64,000 bases of DNA from an uncultured Pseudomonadota bacterium (GTDB lineage: Bacteria > Pseudomonadota > Gammaproteobacteria > Methylococcales > Methylomonadaceae). Position numbers and translations under genes: made by a program. Positions 8,353 through 19,585 of the stretch are shown piece after piece. The DNA lies in the NCBI GenBank assembly GCA_903870545.1, contig CAIQDI010000007.1, positions 62,001 to 126,000 on the forward strand, written 5' to 3'. Within the stretch, counting starts at the first letter, position 1; each line of letters opens with the position of its first letter. The notes below the pieces were generated by a model, which was not told the DNA's origin, searched no databases, and saw only the letters and a list, made by a program, of their open reading frames with translations.

Positions 8353-11300
8353 TTAGCCCAGAATCGGAAATAGTAATTTAAACGTGCTGCCGTGATTGCT
8401 TTCACTTTGATTAGACTCCACCAAAAGATGTCCGCCCGATTGATGCACGATACCGCTTACCGCTGATAAACCTAATCCCGTGCCTTCGCCTTGTGATTTG
8501 GTGGTGAAAAACGGATCGAAAAGCCGACTAATAATTTTAGACTCAATACCCGTGCCATTATCCGCAACGCTCAATTCAATAAAATCGCCGTTAATAACAG
8601 AAGCACACGCCACACAATAGGCTTTCACATTCGTGACTTTTTTCAACGAAATCGTAATTACGCCGCCACGTTCTTTCAGAGCGTCTCGCGCATTGCTGAT
8701 TAAATTAGTCAAAAGTTGCTGTAAATCCATCGCATCAATTTGGATAATTGCGTCACTTGCCAATAGCGTTTCAATGGTGATTTGACTGGTTAACTCAGAG
8801 CAAAGCGTGGACAAAACCACGTCGATGACCACTTGCGGAGATTGAACATTCATTTTTGATTTGGGTGTATTTTGGCGACAATACATCAGCATTTTGTTAA
8901 TTAAATCTGCCGCCCGTTTCACCGCGAAAGTCACTTGTTGGGTGTTGTTTTCCAGTTCTGCTTTTAAACTTTTATCGCTCATATCATCACTAACATATTG
9001 ATTCATTTCGTTATAACCGCTGATACAACTCAAAATGTTATTGAACTCGTGCGCCATTCCCGAAGTCATTCGTCCGATACTTTCCAGCTTTTGCATGTAA
9101 TTAACTTGATTCTGTAACAAGTCATTTTTAACGTGAAAATCAGCAAGTGCAACGGCATCTCTTTCTTTTTCATCATTCAGAACGGCAAGAATTTGAAGAT
9201 TCATCGCAATTTCTTCGTTCGCGTCAATAAGATGTTTATTCGCAATGACGAGTTCGCCAGTCCGTTTTTCTTTCTCGGAATTTGTCGCATTCAAAACGGC
9301 GAGATTTAACGTCGCCGCTGTTTTTTCGGCTGTTTGAATCGCCAATTTTTCATTCGCAAGCACTAATTCTAAGGCGCGGATTTCTTTTTCTGTGATGTCA
9401 ATTATTTCAGCAATCGAACCAATTCGCAGCCTCTGTTCGTTAATTAACGGGCTAACTTTCGCGTTCAAAATCAAATCTGCTAATTTTATATTGGTTTCGA
9501 CGGTCGTTTTTAATTTGAGGAGTAATTTTGTTTGATAGGTTGGATTTTTATGGAATAAATCGATATTTTTTCCAATTAAATCCACGGAATTAAAATAAGG
9601 TAAATCTTTGCGAATATTGGATTCATGATCACGGAGCAATCCGATTGCCGATTCATTGATATAAATAATGTCGCGGTTATTGTCCACAAAGATAACGCCG
9701 GTTGCGAGACAATCTAAACCAATTTTAAATTGTGAGAGTTCCTGATTTGCGGCGTGTTGTTTATCGACAAGCCACTGAATTTTATATTGACGAATGGAAG
9801 ACTCCAGCACAGTAATGATGATAATCGTCGTTAATAAAAATCCCGTCAATAAAATCAACCAGATATTAGTGGAGCGGTGTTCAGTAAAATAATCAGTCGT
9901 TGGCATAATTTCAAATTGCCACACGCGCCCACCTACATTAAATGGCGTGTGACTGACGAGCGTTCGAGAATCACTTCTTAATGCTTGCAGGTTTGAAAGG
10001 GCGTTGTCACTGGTAAACAGGATTTGCGCGTCACCGACTGCGTCCTTGTCAATTAGCCGATAAGATAAACCGACTAAATCTTGATTTTTAAAAGCAAATG
10101 CCATCACTTCAACATTACGAAACGCAGCCAGGTTGTAACCTAAAACAGCGGCGCGACGTTCTGCCACCGTATTGTGTGGTAAATCACGTTGATAAACAGG
10201 AAGAACCGCTACCACGCCACTGTATTCGCCCGTTTCCTGAACTAAAGACACGTTTTTTGTAATAGAAAGTTCACCCGTATCTCTCGCATGATCAATCGCT
10301 GCACGTCGTGACGGGGTCGAATAAGTATCGAAATTATGGCTATTTTTATTTAATTGTTCTGGTTCAATGTAACGAATGGGGACATATTCAGGACGATTTC
10401 CAGCTCGCACCAATTTTTTATTTGTATTTTGCTCTGTAATTTGAAAATTCGGCACGCCTTCCTGCTTTAAATTATGTTCAAAATTTTCCCGTTCAGTCGC
10501 TTTAATAATGGGCGCAAATTCCAGATTTAGCATACCTGGGAAATTTTTTAACGAGTATGAACTAAAGATTTTGAATTCATTTTCATTAACAAATTCGGAT
10601 GACATATAAAAGTTATTCAGAGACCGTAGCGCATTTAAATTGCTGGCAATTGCCGTTTCCATTACGTTACTTAGCTCTTTTGCGCTGTGGTCGAATTCCA
10701 TTTTTATGCGTGTATTGCTGTTTTCTATTTCATAAAAAACCGTGGCAATTGTCAGCAAAAACATGATAAAAATGGGTAACGTCATCATCCATCGTTTTCC
10801 CCACCAAACGGGATTTTTTGTCGATAACCAAATCAACATCAGAGGTGCGAAAATAACAATGCCCAACACATCGCCGCCCCACCAAGACAACCAATTGAGA
10901 AAAAATGCTTCTGCGGGTGTTCGACCGGTGGCGACCAGTAACGAAACTGAAAACGTCGAATTCACCATCGCACTGACGAAACCGCCGTAAAACAAAAACA
11001 ACAGAATATTTTTTTTGGTAGACAAAATGTGGGGTTTTCCCGCCAATCGTCGCACTAAATAAGACCCGAAAAAGGCTTGCAGCATCGCCCCGCCGGAAAT
11101 AGCTAACGTAATAAGTGACGGATTTAAACTTTCTGATAAGTTGTTTTCTGTGATGGGGGTGATACCGTTAAGCAAAAATGCACCGAGCAATATGCCCCAA
11201 CCTGCTCGCTTTCCATAAAGTAGAACACTCGCCAGCGCAATGCCTGACGACGGAAAAATGAGGGTTGCGTAACTGGGTGGAATGACAAGCAGATTGCCCA

Positions 11301-11388
11301 ATTTTCCTGCGATAAAATAAGCGGCTGCGACTCCGATAATTTGAAAAAAACAGATTAAAAATGGACGTTGTGCGAGGCTTTTTATCAT
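8353..11388 (-). CDS. Membrane sensor histidine kinase (MASE1, CHASE, PAS, coiled coil, HisKA, HATPase)
   Basis: N-terminal MASE1-like TM domain (KLGNLLVIPPSYATLIFPSSGIALASVLLYG); GMAHEFNNILSCISGY H-box; NLISNARDAL, DNGTGI, GTGLGLSAV N/G boxes. Confidence 0.88.
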   Translation of the reverse strand: MIKSLAQRPFLICFFQIIGVAAAYFIAGKLGNLLVIPPSYATLIFPSSGIALASVLLYGKRAGWGILLGAFLLNGITPITENNLSESLNPSLITLAISGGAMLQAFFGSYLVRRLAGKPHILSTKKNILLFLFYGGFVSAMVNSTFSVSLLVATGRTPAEAFFLNWLSWWGGDVLGIVIFAPLMLIWLSTKNPVWWGKRWMMTLPIFIMFLLTIATVFYEIENSNTRIKMEFDHSAKELSNVMETAIASNLNALRSLNNFYMSSEFVNENEFKIFSSYSLKNFPGMLNLEFAPIIKATERENFEHNLKQEGVPNFQITEQNTNKKLVRAGNRPEYVPIRYIEPEQLNKNSHNFDTYSTPSRRAAIDHARDTGELSITKNVSLVQETGEYSGVVAVLPVYQRDLPHNTVAERRAAVLGYNLAAFRNVEVMAFAFKNQDLVGLSYRLIDKDAVGDAQILFTSDNALSNLQALRSDSRTLVSHTPFNVGGRVWQFEIMPTTDYFTEHRSTNIWLILLTGFLLTTIIIITVLESSIRQYKIQWLVDKQHAANQELSQFKIGLDCLATGVIFVDNNRDIIYINESAIGLLRDHESNIRKDLPYFNSVDLIGKNIDLFHKNPTYQTKLLLKLKTTVETNIKLADLILNAKVSPLINEQRLRIGSIAEIIDITEKEIRALELVLANEKLAIQTAEKTAATLNLAVLNATNSEKEKRTGELVIANKHLIDANEEIAMNLQILAVLNDEKERDAVALADFHVKNDLLQNQVNYMQKLESIGRMTSGMAHEFNNILSCISGYNEMNQYVSDDMSDKSLKAELENNTQQVTFAVKRAADLINKMLMYCRQNTPKSKMNVQSPQVVIDVVLSTLCSELTSQITIETLLASDAIIQIDAMDLQQLLTNLISNARDALKERGGVITISLKKVTNVKAYCVACASVINGDFIELSVADNGTGIESKIISRLFDPFFTTKSQGEGTGLGLSAVSGIVHQSGGHLLVESNQSESNHGSTFKLLFPILG

Positions 11389-11422
11389 TATGGGTTCTTA
11401 TGTGTTTAAGACAGTGAATAAG

Positions 11423-11454
11423 AAAAACCACTGATTTAAAGCCAGTGGTTTTTT
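11423..11454 (-). terminator. Hairpin terminator downstream of ssb
   Basis: AAAAACCACTGATTTAAAGCCAGTGGTTTTTT inverted repeat with T-tract. Confidence 0.75.
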
Positions 11455-11471
11455 GGTTTTAGCAAAAAAAA

Positions 11472-12029
11472 TTAAAACGGAATATCGTCATCGTAAGGCG
11501 CATCAAAATTAGCGGCTGCCGCTGGGCGCGGTGCTTGTGGTGGTGCATAATTCGGCGCAGGCGGGGGCGCGTAATTTTGAACGGGTGGTTGTTGATAAGT
11601 AGGCGCAGGCGGTGGTTGATAAGCGGGTGCAGGTTGTGGTTGATATTGTTGCGGTTGTGGTGCGTAACTCGCCGCTGGTGCGGGCGCGTTGTAATCGCTA
11701 GAACCCGAAGATTCGTTGCGTTTCCCGACCAAATCCAAAATCGTGGCATTGACCTCTAAACTGGTTTTCATCGTGCCATCATTCGCTTTGTATTCATTCA
11801 TGGTCAATTCGCCAGAAATGAAAACTTGCTGACCTTTCCTTAAATAATCTTTGAGCGTTCCTTCGGCTTTTTTCCCCCAAACGACGACGCGCAACCACGT
11901 CGTTTTTTGCTTATCTCCAAATCCCGTGTGATTGGCAACATTAACATTTAACACAGCTTGTCCCGAGGGTAAAAATCGCACTTCAGCGTCCGATCCGACA
12001 GTTCCTGTACACGAAAAAACATTACTCAT
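11472..12029 (-). CDS. ssb: Single-stranded DNA-binding protein
   Basis: OB-fold start MSNVFSCTGTVGSDAEVRFLPSGQAVLNVNVA; P/Q-rich linker; acidic tip DDDIPF. Confidence 0.93.
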   Translation of the reverse strand: MSNVFSCTGTVGSDAEVRFLPSGQAVLNVNVANHTGFGDKQKTTWLRVVVWGKKAEGTLKDYLRKGQQVFISGELTMNEYKANDGTMKTSLEVNATILDLVGKRNESSGSSDYNAPAPAASYAPQPQQYQPQPAPAYQPPPAPTYQQPPVQNYAPPPAPNYAPPQAPRPAAAANFDAPYDDDIPF

Positions 12030-12097
12030 CTTTTATTTCCTTTCTAGTTTAATAATAATTTTTGTCGCACTATTTCTTATGATTTAGCGCAACGATT

Positions 12098-12952
12098 TTA
12101 CGGCTCATTTACCACGGTATTAACCAACGCGCCAATACCGTCAATTTCTATTTTTACTACTTGTCCCGCTTTCAAATAACCGCGCGGTTTCATTTTAACA
12201 CCAACGCCGTTCGGCGTTCCCGTGGTGATAATGTCGCCCACTTCCAGCGTCATGGCTTGCGACAAATACGCAATCATTTCATAACAATTGAACATCATGT
12301 GGCGCGTATTTGAGTTTTGGCGCAACTCATCATCCACCCAGGTTTTTAAATTCAAATCGTGCGGATTTTGAATTTCATCCGCCGTCACCATCCACGGGCC
12401 AATCGGGCCGTGCGTGTCGAACGATTTACCGACCGTCCACGTTGGCGACCGAAATTGCCAATCCCGCACGGTCACATCGTTTGCAATGGTAAAACCAGCA
12501 ATAAATTCGGGCGCGTTTTCAACGGAAACGTGTTTGCATTTTTTGCCAATCACAAACGCGAGTTCCCCTTCATAATCGAGTTTTTCAGACACGCGCGGCA
12601 AAAAAATCGAATCGCCGTGACCAATGACACAACTACTTTGTTTGGTGAAAAATAACGGAAATTCAGGTTTTTCTAAACCCGTTTCGTCAATGTGGTCGGC
12701 GTAATTTAAACCAATTCCCAGATATTTTCGCGGACGGGGAATTGGCGCGAGCAATTGTACATCCGCCAACGGAATCAGGTGTGTTTCCGATAAAATCAGT
12801 TGCTGCATTTTGTGCAACGCGCCGTCGCCCTGTTCCAAAAATTCAATCATATCCGTGGGCAAATTCGCGTCACCGAAACTGTCTACGATTTGATTTTCAA
12901 TCACCGCGCCAATGCGTGTTTGATGTTGATATGTAAAAGTTGCTAATTTCAT
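12098..12952 (-). CDS. Fumarylacetoacetate hydrolase family protein
   Basis: YLGIGLNYADHIDETG...DYEGELAFVIGKKCKHV...GYTIANDVTVRD-like motifs...ITTGTPNGVGV. Confidence 0.9.
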   Translation of the reverse strand: MKLATFTYQHQTRIGAVIENQIVDSFGDANLPTDMIEFLEQGDGALHKMQQLILSETHLIPLADVQLLAPIPRPRKYLGIGLNYADHIDETGLEKPEFPLFFTKQSSCVIGHGDSIFLPRVSEKLDYEGELAFVIGKKCKHVSVENAPEFIAGFTIANDVTVRDWQFRSPTWTVGKSFDTHGPIGPWMVTADEIQNPHDLNLKTWVDDELRQNSNTRHMMFNCYEMIAYLSQAMTLEVGDIITTGTPNGVGVKMKPRGYLKAGQVVKIEIDGIGALVNTVVNEP

Positions 12953-12973
12953 AAGTTATTAAAAGTTAATGTG

Positions 12974-13078
12974 TTATAAATAATTCTTCAAAACCGCCGC
13001 CTTTCTACTCGCCGCGCCATCAATCACTTTCTGCGCGTCGGCGATTTGCTTTTCAAAGGTTTCTATTTGCGTGACCAT
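12974..13078 (-). pseudogene. Duplicated 3' tail of the R-M-S gene (HsdS-like C-terminus), 34 codons
   Basis: [34 protein letters not shown], nearly identical to the C-terminus of the 13557-17306 ORF ([34 protein letters not shown]). Confidence 0.85.
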
Positions 13079-13365
13079 TAAACAAATCGTTTATTTCTAT
13101 CTTTTTTGTTGCCGTACACGTCTTTTCTATCGCCAATTTTGACAATTTCAATCATTAACTGCTGCTCAAAAAGTGAATACACCACGCGATAATTTCCAAC
13201 TCGAATACGATAACTCTGTTGTGAACCCGTCAGTTTTTTATAACCGTGCGGACGTGGATTTTCAGCTAATGCCGCAATGGCTTTCACAACGTTTTCACCT
13301 ATTTCACGCGGGAGTTGTGCAAGTTCCTTTTTCGCACTGGGCTTGATTTCAATGCGATAGCTCAT
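13078..13365 (-). CDS. RelE/ParE-superfamily toxin
   Basis: MSYRIEIKPSAKKELAQLPREIGENVVKAIAALAENPRPHGYKKLTGSQQSYRIRVGNYRVVYSL. Confidence 0.9.
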   Translation of the reverse strand: MSYRIEIKPSAKKELAQLPREIGENVVKAIAALAENPRPHGYKKLTGSQQSYRIRVGNYRVVYSLFEQQLMIEIVKIGDRKDVYGNKKDRNKRFV

Positions 13366-13537
13366 AACCCAACTCAGCTAAAACTTGGTCAAACGGTTGT
13401 GCGATTTCATTTCGACGTTCAGCAATCGCGGCTAAATCCTCTAAATCTTCCAGTAATTCTTGATAATCAGACAACGACAAAATGACTGACATTTTTTCGC
13501 CTTCAGCATTCGTAATGTATTGAGGTTGTGCGTTCAT
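13349..13537 (-). CDS. Phd/YefM-type antitoxin
   Basis: 62-aa protein upstream of and overlapping the RelE toxin; QYITNAEGEKMSVILSLSDYQELLEDLEDLAAI. Confidence 0.85.
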   Translation of the reverse strand: MNAQPQYITNAEGEKMSVILSLSDYQELLEDLEDLAAIAERRNEIAQPFDQVLAELGYELSH

Positions 13538-13556
13538 TTTTTCACCTTTGGATATT

Positions 13557-16500
13557 TCATAAATAATTTTTCAAAACCGCCGCCTTTCTACTCGCCGCGC
13601 CATCAATTACTTTTTGCGCGTCGTCAATTTGCTTTTCAAAGGTTTCAATTTGCGTGACTAGCGTTTGTTGTTTAGACAAAGGTGGAACTGGTGTGAGAAC
13701 AACTTGTAAATTCTGAACAGATAAACCTGGCTGCGCTACTCCAGTTTTGTATTGGTTTAAGTTCAAAAATTTGAGTTGATAATAAAGCCAATTCACATCG
13801 TTTCCAGAAAGAGGCGTTACGGCAATTGCGTGTTCTGTTGCGTGAAATTTCCCCGTAACTTTATGAACATTTCCACATAAAGCCCCTTGTCTTCCAATGA
13901 GCGGAAACGTGCCATCGTGTGTAAATGTTTTTGTATAACCGCGCAGTCCATTTCCACCATAACAAGGATATAAACCAACATCTTTTTTATCGCTAATATC
14001 AGAAGCCGAGACAAATTGCCCAGCTTTCAAACTACATATAGCTTCTAACTTTTTTGTTTCGCCATATTTGTTTATTTCAATCAAAACATCTGTGATATTC
14101 GATTTTAGATTTTTGACATTTTGCTGTGCCTTTTCAACCTCCAAATCAATCGATTCACACTCACTCACGATTTGCTGTTGAATGTCCAAGGATGGGAGTG
14201 GGATTTTAATAATATCGAATGTTTTTGTTGTGATTGAACCAAACGTGCTTCCGTAAGTATTCGATTTGAATTGCTGAATTTCTTGCTTCAAAACGTAGAA
14301 CAAATAACCTGTATCAATAATTTCTGTTTTTGCTCTTAATCCATAACAAGATTGATTAAAAGTCATCGGAATAGCTAATTGCGCCAATGCCCCAACTGTT
14401 CCACGAGCTGAAATGATTAAATCATCTTTTTGAAGATATTTTGTGCTGCTATTTTTTAAACCTAATTCGGTGATTGTTTTTTCACTCTTACTCACAAATC
14501 GACTATCACTATTAAAATCGACAACACTCAACCAAGGAATATCTCCATTCCAATAATCTGAAATTTTTGTGTCGGGTGTCCCGCCTCCAATGATTTGAAT
14601 TAAATCAGAAAGTCTTTTTATTTCCCAACGTGATTCAATTTCAAATGCTGCTTTTTTAACATTCAACGAAATCGTTTTATCAAAATCTTTGCGCGAGAAA
14701 TCGAGCATATCCACCAAATTTACCAACGATGCAAACGGCTGTAAAACGTCGGGAATCGCTGACAATTCGCTTAAAAAGTTTTGCGTGATTAAAGCGTTAA
14801 TTTTTTCGGGATTGTCGCGGTTGGTTTCGTCATAAAGTGGCGTTAAATGCGTGCCGTTTGAATCGGTGGTTAATTTAATGCCTTCATTGCCTTTTGCCGC
14901 GCTCCATTCGTAACCTAAAAACGCTTTTTGTTCTTTGTTGTCGGACGGACTTTTGATGACGAGAACTTTTTGCGGATTGGTGAACGCCAACACAAAATAC
15001 AAAAGTTTGTCTTTTTCGATGGTTCGCAACGTCGTTAAAAAACGTTTTTTGAGTTCGGTTTGTTTTTCAACGTGGCTTTTGGCTAGAAACGATTTTTGTT
15101 TTTTCAAATTGAGAATTTCACTCGAACCGTCGAATTGTTTTTGATAATCGACAAACAATTCATGCGCGAGTAAATCCGCCGTCGGTTCGCCATTTAACAG
15201 CGTTTCATATTGTTCAAACGGAACGCCAATGTGTTGGCAGTATTGGCGAATGAAATGTGAATCTTGATAAACATCCGCTTCGTCGTCACCGTCAAACCAA
15301 TCATTGACGCGATTAAAATACTGGTCGGCTTCGGTGGGATTTTTATGTTTTCGCCGTAAAAATAACACGACGGTATTTGTGCCTGTTTTGCCAAATGTGC
15401 CGCTGCCTAATTCAACCAGCGCGACAATATCGAAATGTTTTAACAGAATTTCGCGGCTGCCAACGTGCGTCGCATCTGAATTTGACAACACGGAAGACGG
15501 AACGATGATGGCGGCTAAACCGTGTGGCGCGAGTAATTGCATGGCGCGTTCAATGAAAAAGCATTGAATGTTTTTGTTGCTGGTCACATCCGAAACGGTT
15601 TTTAATAATTCGTAATTGTCGCGGTCTTTTTCATCGAGCGTTTCTAAAAAACTTTCCACGGCAAACGGTGGATTGGCGACCAAAATGTTAAAACTGTTGG
15701 CTTTTACGTCGTCGTGATGAGCTAATGCGTCGGCATCGATGATGTTAATCGCGTCTTGCCCGTACATAAACGCAGAAACTTTAGCGACTTTGGCTAAACG
15801 GTCTTCTTTTTCGATGCCCACGATTTGAGCATAAAAATCGGCGAGGGGAATTTCTTTGTGTTGTAAAACAAACGGCTTAATTTGCGCGGCATATTCGTTT
15901 AAAAAATGCCCCGCGCCACACGCATAATCGATGGTTTTGGGCGGATGTTCATTGTCTTTAATGGCATTTTCAAGCGGCAACGCCATCAAAATAAAACGAC
16001 AAATTGGCATCGGCGTAAAAAATTGCCCTTCGGATTGTTTCACGCCGTTGTCTAAAAAGTATTCAAACATATCGCCTAAAAACTGGTTTTGTTCATCCGT
16101 TTTAAGTTTTAAATCCTGCCACATTCGCACCACTTCGATGAGAATTTTGGCGTTTTTTTCAAACATATTTTTGTTGTGAACTTTCACAAATTCAAAATCT
16201 AAGCCTTTGTAGTATTTTAATTTTGTGAACAATTCAATCACGGTGTTTTTCGTGGCATTTTTGGAATTTCTACCGTTTTTTACCGCCCAAAATGCGTCAT
16301 CAATTTCTTTGTCGCTGACATAAACAATTTCTTGTTTCAAATAGCTTTCCATACCGATTTTGTACAAACTTTGCAATCTATCGACCAATTCAAAATAACT
16401 GTCGTACGCGATGCCTTTCCAATAAAACTTTAAATCTTGTTGTTCATTTGGTTTGCCGTTTTGGGTTTCATCCACGATTTTGCATAAAAATAAATTCACC

Positions 16501-17306
16501 AACACTTCAAACGCATTTTCACGTCGCGCCACCGCGTATTTTCTGAGAATCGTGCGGAATTCGTGATATTTGCCTTCTTTGTCTAATTTATCGACTTTTT
16601 TTAAATCGGCTAAAGTGTATTTGTTTTTGCCAATAATGTACGCTGCGCTGGTATCTTCAAAAATCACCGACGGCATGGGTTCTAATTGGTAAGTGTTTTT
16701 CCAAACTTCAAAGCGTTCGATGACATCTTGCGCGTTATCGAAACGTTTCAATAATCCGTCTTCTTTCGGGGCGATTTTTTCGTTGTCCAAAAGTGAAATA
16801 ACAAAATACTCGCGTGAGAGTTCTTTTTTATCGACGAAATCAGACGCATACAAACATAAAAATTGGGTGGATTGATCTTGTTGCGCGTAACTGAATAATT
16901 GTCCACCGTTAAAAATCGTGTGTTTTAAGGCTTTTTTGTATTCGTTGCCGTAAGTTTTGCATTCGATAATTAACAGCGATTTTCCTTCGCGGTCTTTGAC
17001 CAAAATGTCGGCACGTCCACCGCTTGCACCGTGTCCGACTTTCCATTTTGGTTCAAGTTCAATCGATTCTGGCGCGTAACCTTTTTCAAGCAAACGATGC
17101 ACGCATTCAAACACGACAAAATTTTCAGCCGCCGAAAAGTTGCAGGTTTGTTGTTCATGAACGTTTAAGCCATTCGGATAAATCAGTTTTTTACTTTCAA
17201 AATCAGCGGTTAAAACGACTTCCCCAAAAGTTTTGCTGTAATGGCTGCCGTTTTGGGTGAAATTCAACGCCTGCAATAGCAATTTGAACGAATCCGAATT
17301 CATCAT
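13557..17306 (-). CDS. Single-polypeptide restriction-modification-specificity protein (Type IIG / Type I-like: PD-(D/E)xK-like N-terminus, N6-adenine MTase, two HsdS-type TRDs)
   Basis: [22 protein letters not shown] nuclease-like motif; [13 protein letters not shown] and NPPF MTase motifs; C-terminal '[27 protein letters not shown]' and '[10 protein letters not shown]...[13 protein letters not shown]' HsdS-like regions. Confidence 0.87.
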   Translation of the reverse strand: MMNSDSFKLLLQALNFTQNGSHYSKTFGEVVLTADFESKKLIYPNGLNVHEQQTCNFSAAENFVVFECVHRLLEKGYAPESIELEPKWKVGHGASGGRADILVKDREGKSLLIIECKTYGNEYKKALKHTIFNGGQLFSYAQQDQSTQFLCLYASDFVDKKELSREYFVISLLDNEKIAPKEDGLLKRFDNAQDVIERFEVWKNTYQLEPMPSVIFEDTSAAYIIGKNKYTLADLKKVDKLDKEGKYHEFRTILRKYAVARRENAFEVLVNLFLCKIVDETQNGKPNEQQDLKFYWKGIAYDSYFELVDRLQSLYKIGMESYLKQEIVYVSDKEIDDAFWAVKNGRNSKNATKNTVIELFTKLKYYKGLDFEFVKVHNKNMFEKNAKILIEVVRMWQDLKLKTDEQNQFLGDMFEYFLDNGVKQSEGQFFTPMPICRFILMALPLENAIKDNEHPPKTIDYACGAGHFLNEYAAQIKPFVLQHKEIPLADFYAQIVGIEKEDRLAKVAKVSAFMYGQDAINIIDADALAHHDDVKANSFNILVANPPFAVESFLETLDEKDRDNYELLKTVSDVTSNKNIQCFFIERAMQLLAPHGLAAIIVPSSVLSNSDATHVGSREILLKHFDIVALVELGSGTFGKTGTNTVVLFLRRKHKNPTEADQYFNRVNDWFDGDDEADVYQDSHFIRQYCQHIGVPFEQYETLLNGEPTADLLAHELFVDYQKQFDGSSEILNLKKQKSFLAKSHVEKQTELKKRFLTTLRTIEKDKLLYFVLAFTNPQKVLVIKSPSDNKEQKAFLGYEWSAAKGNEGIKLTTDSNGTHLTPLYDETNRDNPEKINALITQNFLSELSAIPDVLQPFASLVNLVDMLDFSRKDFDKTISLNVKKAAFEIESRWEIKRLSDLIQIIGGGTPDTKISDYWNGDIPWLSVVDFNSDSRFVSKSEKTITELGLKNSSTKYLQKDDLIISARGTVGALAQLAIPMTFNQSCYGLRAKTEIIDTGYLFYVLKQEIQQFKSNTYGSTFGSITTKTFDIIKIPLPSLDIQQQIVSECESIDLEVEKAQQNVKNLKSNITDVLIEINKYGETKKLEAICSLKAGQFVSASDISDKKDVGLYPCYGGNGLRGYTKTFTHDGTFPLIGRQGALCGNVHKVTGKFHATEHAIAVTPLSGNDVNWLYYQLKFLNLNQYKTGVAQPGLSVQNLQVVLTPVPPLSKQQTLVTQIETFEKQIDDAQKVIDGAASRKAAVLKNYL

Positions 17307-18694
17307 GATTGAGTTAAGTTTTCACGCGCTGTCGTAATCGCCAAACGCACGGTTTCTGGTGCCGTTCCGCCAATGTGTAAACGTGATGCTACCGAACCTT
17401 CGAGCGATAAAACGTCAAATACCTCTTCACCAATCAGCGGCGAAAAGGTTTGCAATTCCGCGAGCGATAATTCGGACAAATCGCGTTTAGTTTCCACGCC
17501 CAAACGTACCGCCAAACCCACAATTTCATGTGCGTCACGAAACGCTAATCCTTTTCGCACCAAATAATCGGCTAAATCAGTCGCCGTCGCAAAACCTTGT
17601 TTGGCGGCGCGATACATATTTTCTTTTTTCGCCACCAAATGCGGCACCATGTCGGCGTAAGCCCGAAGGCAATTCAACACTGTATCGACCGTATCAAAAA
17701 GCGGTTCTTTGTCTTCTTGATTGTCTTTGTTGTACGCCAACGGTTGCCCTTTCATCAGCATCAATAACGCCATCAAATGACCGGTGACGCGCCCCGTTTT
17801 GCCACGCACCAATTCGGGAACATCGGGATTTTTCTTTTGCGGCATAATCGACGAACCGGTGCAGAACGCATCGGGAATATCAATAAAATCAAACTGTGCG
17901 CTGGCCCACAAAATCAATTCTTCCGAAAAACGCGACAAGTGCATCATCAAAATACTGGCGGCAGCGGTAAATTCAATCGCAAAATCGCGGTCGCTCACCG
18001 AATCCAACGAATTGGCAGACGGACGTGAAAAACCCAATAATTCCGCGCTAAAATACCGGTCAATCGGATAACTCGTTCCCGCCAATGCCGCCGCGCCCAA
18101 CGGTGAAACATTCAATCGTTTTGCACAATCGCGCAAACGGTCAGCGTCACGGTTTAGCATTTCAAACCACGCCATTAAATGATGACCAAATACAATCGGT
18201 TGCGCGACTTGTAAATGGGTAAAACCCGCCATAATGGTGTCGGTGTGTTGCGCGGCTAACTCTAAAATCGCCGTTTGTAGGCGCGTTAATTCAGTGCCAA
18301 TCGTGGCAATTTCATCACGCAAATACAGCCGAATATCGGTCGCCACTTGATCGTTGCGCGACCGACCGGTATGCAGTTTTTTCCCCGCAATACCAATCAA
18401 ATGGGTCAATCGCGCTTCGATGTTCATGTGAACGTCTTCTTGCTGAATCGACCATTCAAATTCGCCGCGTTGAATTTCGTCGTGAATTTGCGTCAAACCA
18501 CGAATAATTAAATCGCGTTCCTCGTCGGTTAACACGCCCACTTTACACAGCATCGTGGCGTGAGCGAGTGAGCCTTGAATGTCTTGGTTTGCCATGCGTT
18601 TATCAAAATCAACCGAAGCGGTAAAAATTTCGACAAATGCGTCGGTGGCTTGCGCGAATCGTGCGCTAGAAAGTTTTTGAGAGTTGATATTCAT
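17303..18694 (-). CDS. argH: Argininosuccinate lyase
   Basis: [45 protein letters not shown] signature. Start taken at [10 protein letters not shown]. Confidence 0.95.
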   Translation of the reverse strand: MNINSQKLSSARFAQATDAFVEIFTASVDFDKRMANQDIQGSLAHATMLCKVGVLTDEERDLIIRGLTQIHDEIQRGEFEWSIQQEDVHMNIEARLTHLIGIAGKKLHTGRSRNDQVATDIRLYLRDEIATIGTELTRLQTAILELAAQHTDTIMAGFTHLQVAQPIVFGHHLMAWFEMLNRDADRLRDCAKRLNVSPLGAAALAGTSYPIDRYFSAELLGFSRPSANSLDSVSDRDFAIEFTAAASILMMHLSRFSEELILWASAQFDFIDIPDAFCTGSSIMPQKKNPDVPELVRGKTGRVTGHLMALLMLMKGQPLAYNKDNQEDKEPLFDTVDTVLNCLRAYADMVPHLVAKKENMYRAAKQGFATATDLADYLVRKGLAFRDAHEIVGLAVRLGVETKRDLSELSLAELQTFSPLIGEEVFDVLSLEGSVASRLHIGGTAPETVRLAITTARENLTQS

Positions 18695-18779
18695 GAGAGT
18701 TTTAAAACTGGGGGAATGAAAAGTGCGCGTTGTGTAAGGTAAAAAATACATATTCGCACTTTTTACCTTGAACGTGGCT

Positions 18780-19529
18780 CTATTTTTTATGGTGTAAAAT
18801 CGTGCCAACTTCTTTGTTTAAATTCGGAATAAATTGTGCGTCACGCGCTAATACGGCGTGAATCATTAAATAATCTGGAATCGGCGTGGAATTGCTGCTG
18901 ACCAAAATGACTGGAATGTGTTTATTGCGACTATTGGATTCACGCAACGCCGACACAATTGCTACGGTGTTCAAATCGGGTAATTCACGCGCCGCTACCA
19001 ATAAATCAAACGGTTCGTGCAGCAATTGCTCCAACGCAGGCATGCCGCGTTGCTGTACCACCACGCGCACACCTAGCGAATTTAACAAACCCTGACATAA
19101 TTTACGGCGTGAGGGTGATGGCTCAATCAATAATACCGAGGCGCGTCCTGGCAGGCTTGATTTTCTTAACTCTTCTAAATTTTGTTCAATATTATGGAAA
19201 TCAGCATTTTCTGATCCAATCAGTTCAGACACTTGCTTCAATAAATCGACGTAACTCAACGCAAAACTTAAACTTAGGGAATTATTGGTCAATGCACCGC
19301 TACTCAAAAAACTTTCAAATTGATGGCAAATTGAAGTCACTATCGACAAACCAAACTGACTGCCTGAACCTTTTAAGCTGTGGACGCGCCGATAAATATC
19401 GTCAAATGCGCCTTCATGCCCCTGTTCAAAGGCTAAAACACGTTCCTCTAAACTGTCGCACCGCTCAGGAAACACCGCAACAAACTCATCACGCAATTGT
19501 TTTAATAAAATATCAAATTCATCATCCAT
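18780..19529 (-). CDS. Hpt-domain protein with C-terminal degenerate receiver-like domain
   Basis: [16 protein letters not shown] Hpt motif; [23 protein letters not shown] receiver-like segment. Confidence 0.75.
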   Translation of the reverse strand: MDDEFDILLKQLRDEFVAVFPERCDSLEERVLAFEQGHEGAFDDIYRRVHSLKGSGSQFGLSIVTSICHQFESFLSSGALTNNSLSLSFALSYVDLLKQVSELIGSENADFHNIEQNLEELRKSSLPGRASVLLIEPSPSRRKLCQGLLNSLGVRVVVQQRGMPALEQLLHEPFDLLVAARELPDLNTVAIVSALRESNSRNKHIPVILVSSNSTPIPDYLMIHAVLARDAQFIPNLNKEVGTILHHKK

Positions 19530-19585
19530 TAATATTGTTCCTTCGTTTTTATGTTTAAACGTTAAGAGTGGTTATCGCGCTATTT

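Noticed and set aside
18959-19558. 199-aa plus-strand ORF
   Set aside because: Antisense to the Hpt protein gene, no recognisable domain or RBS.
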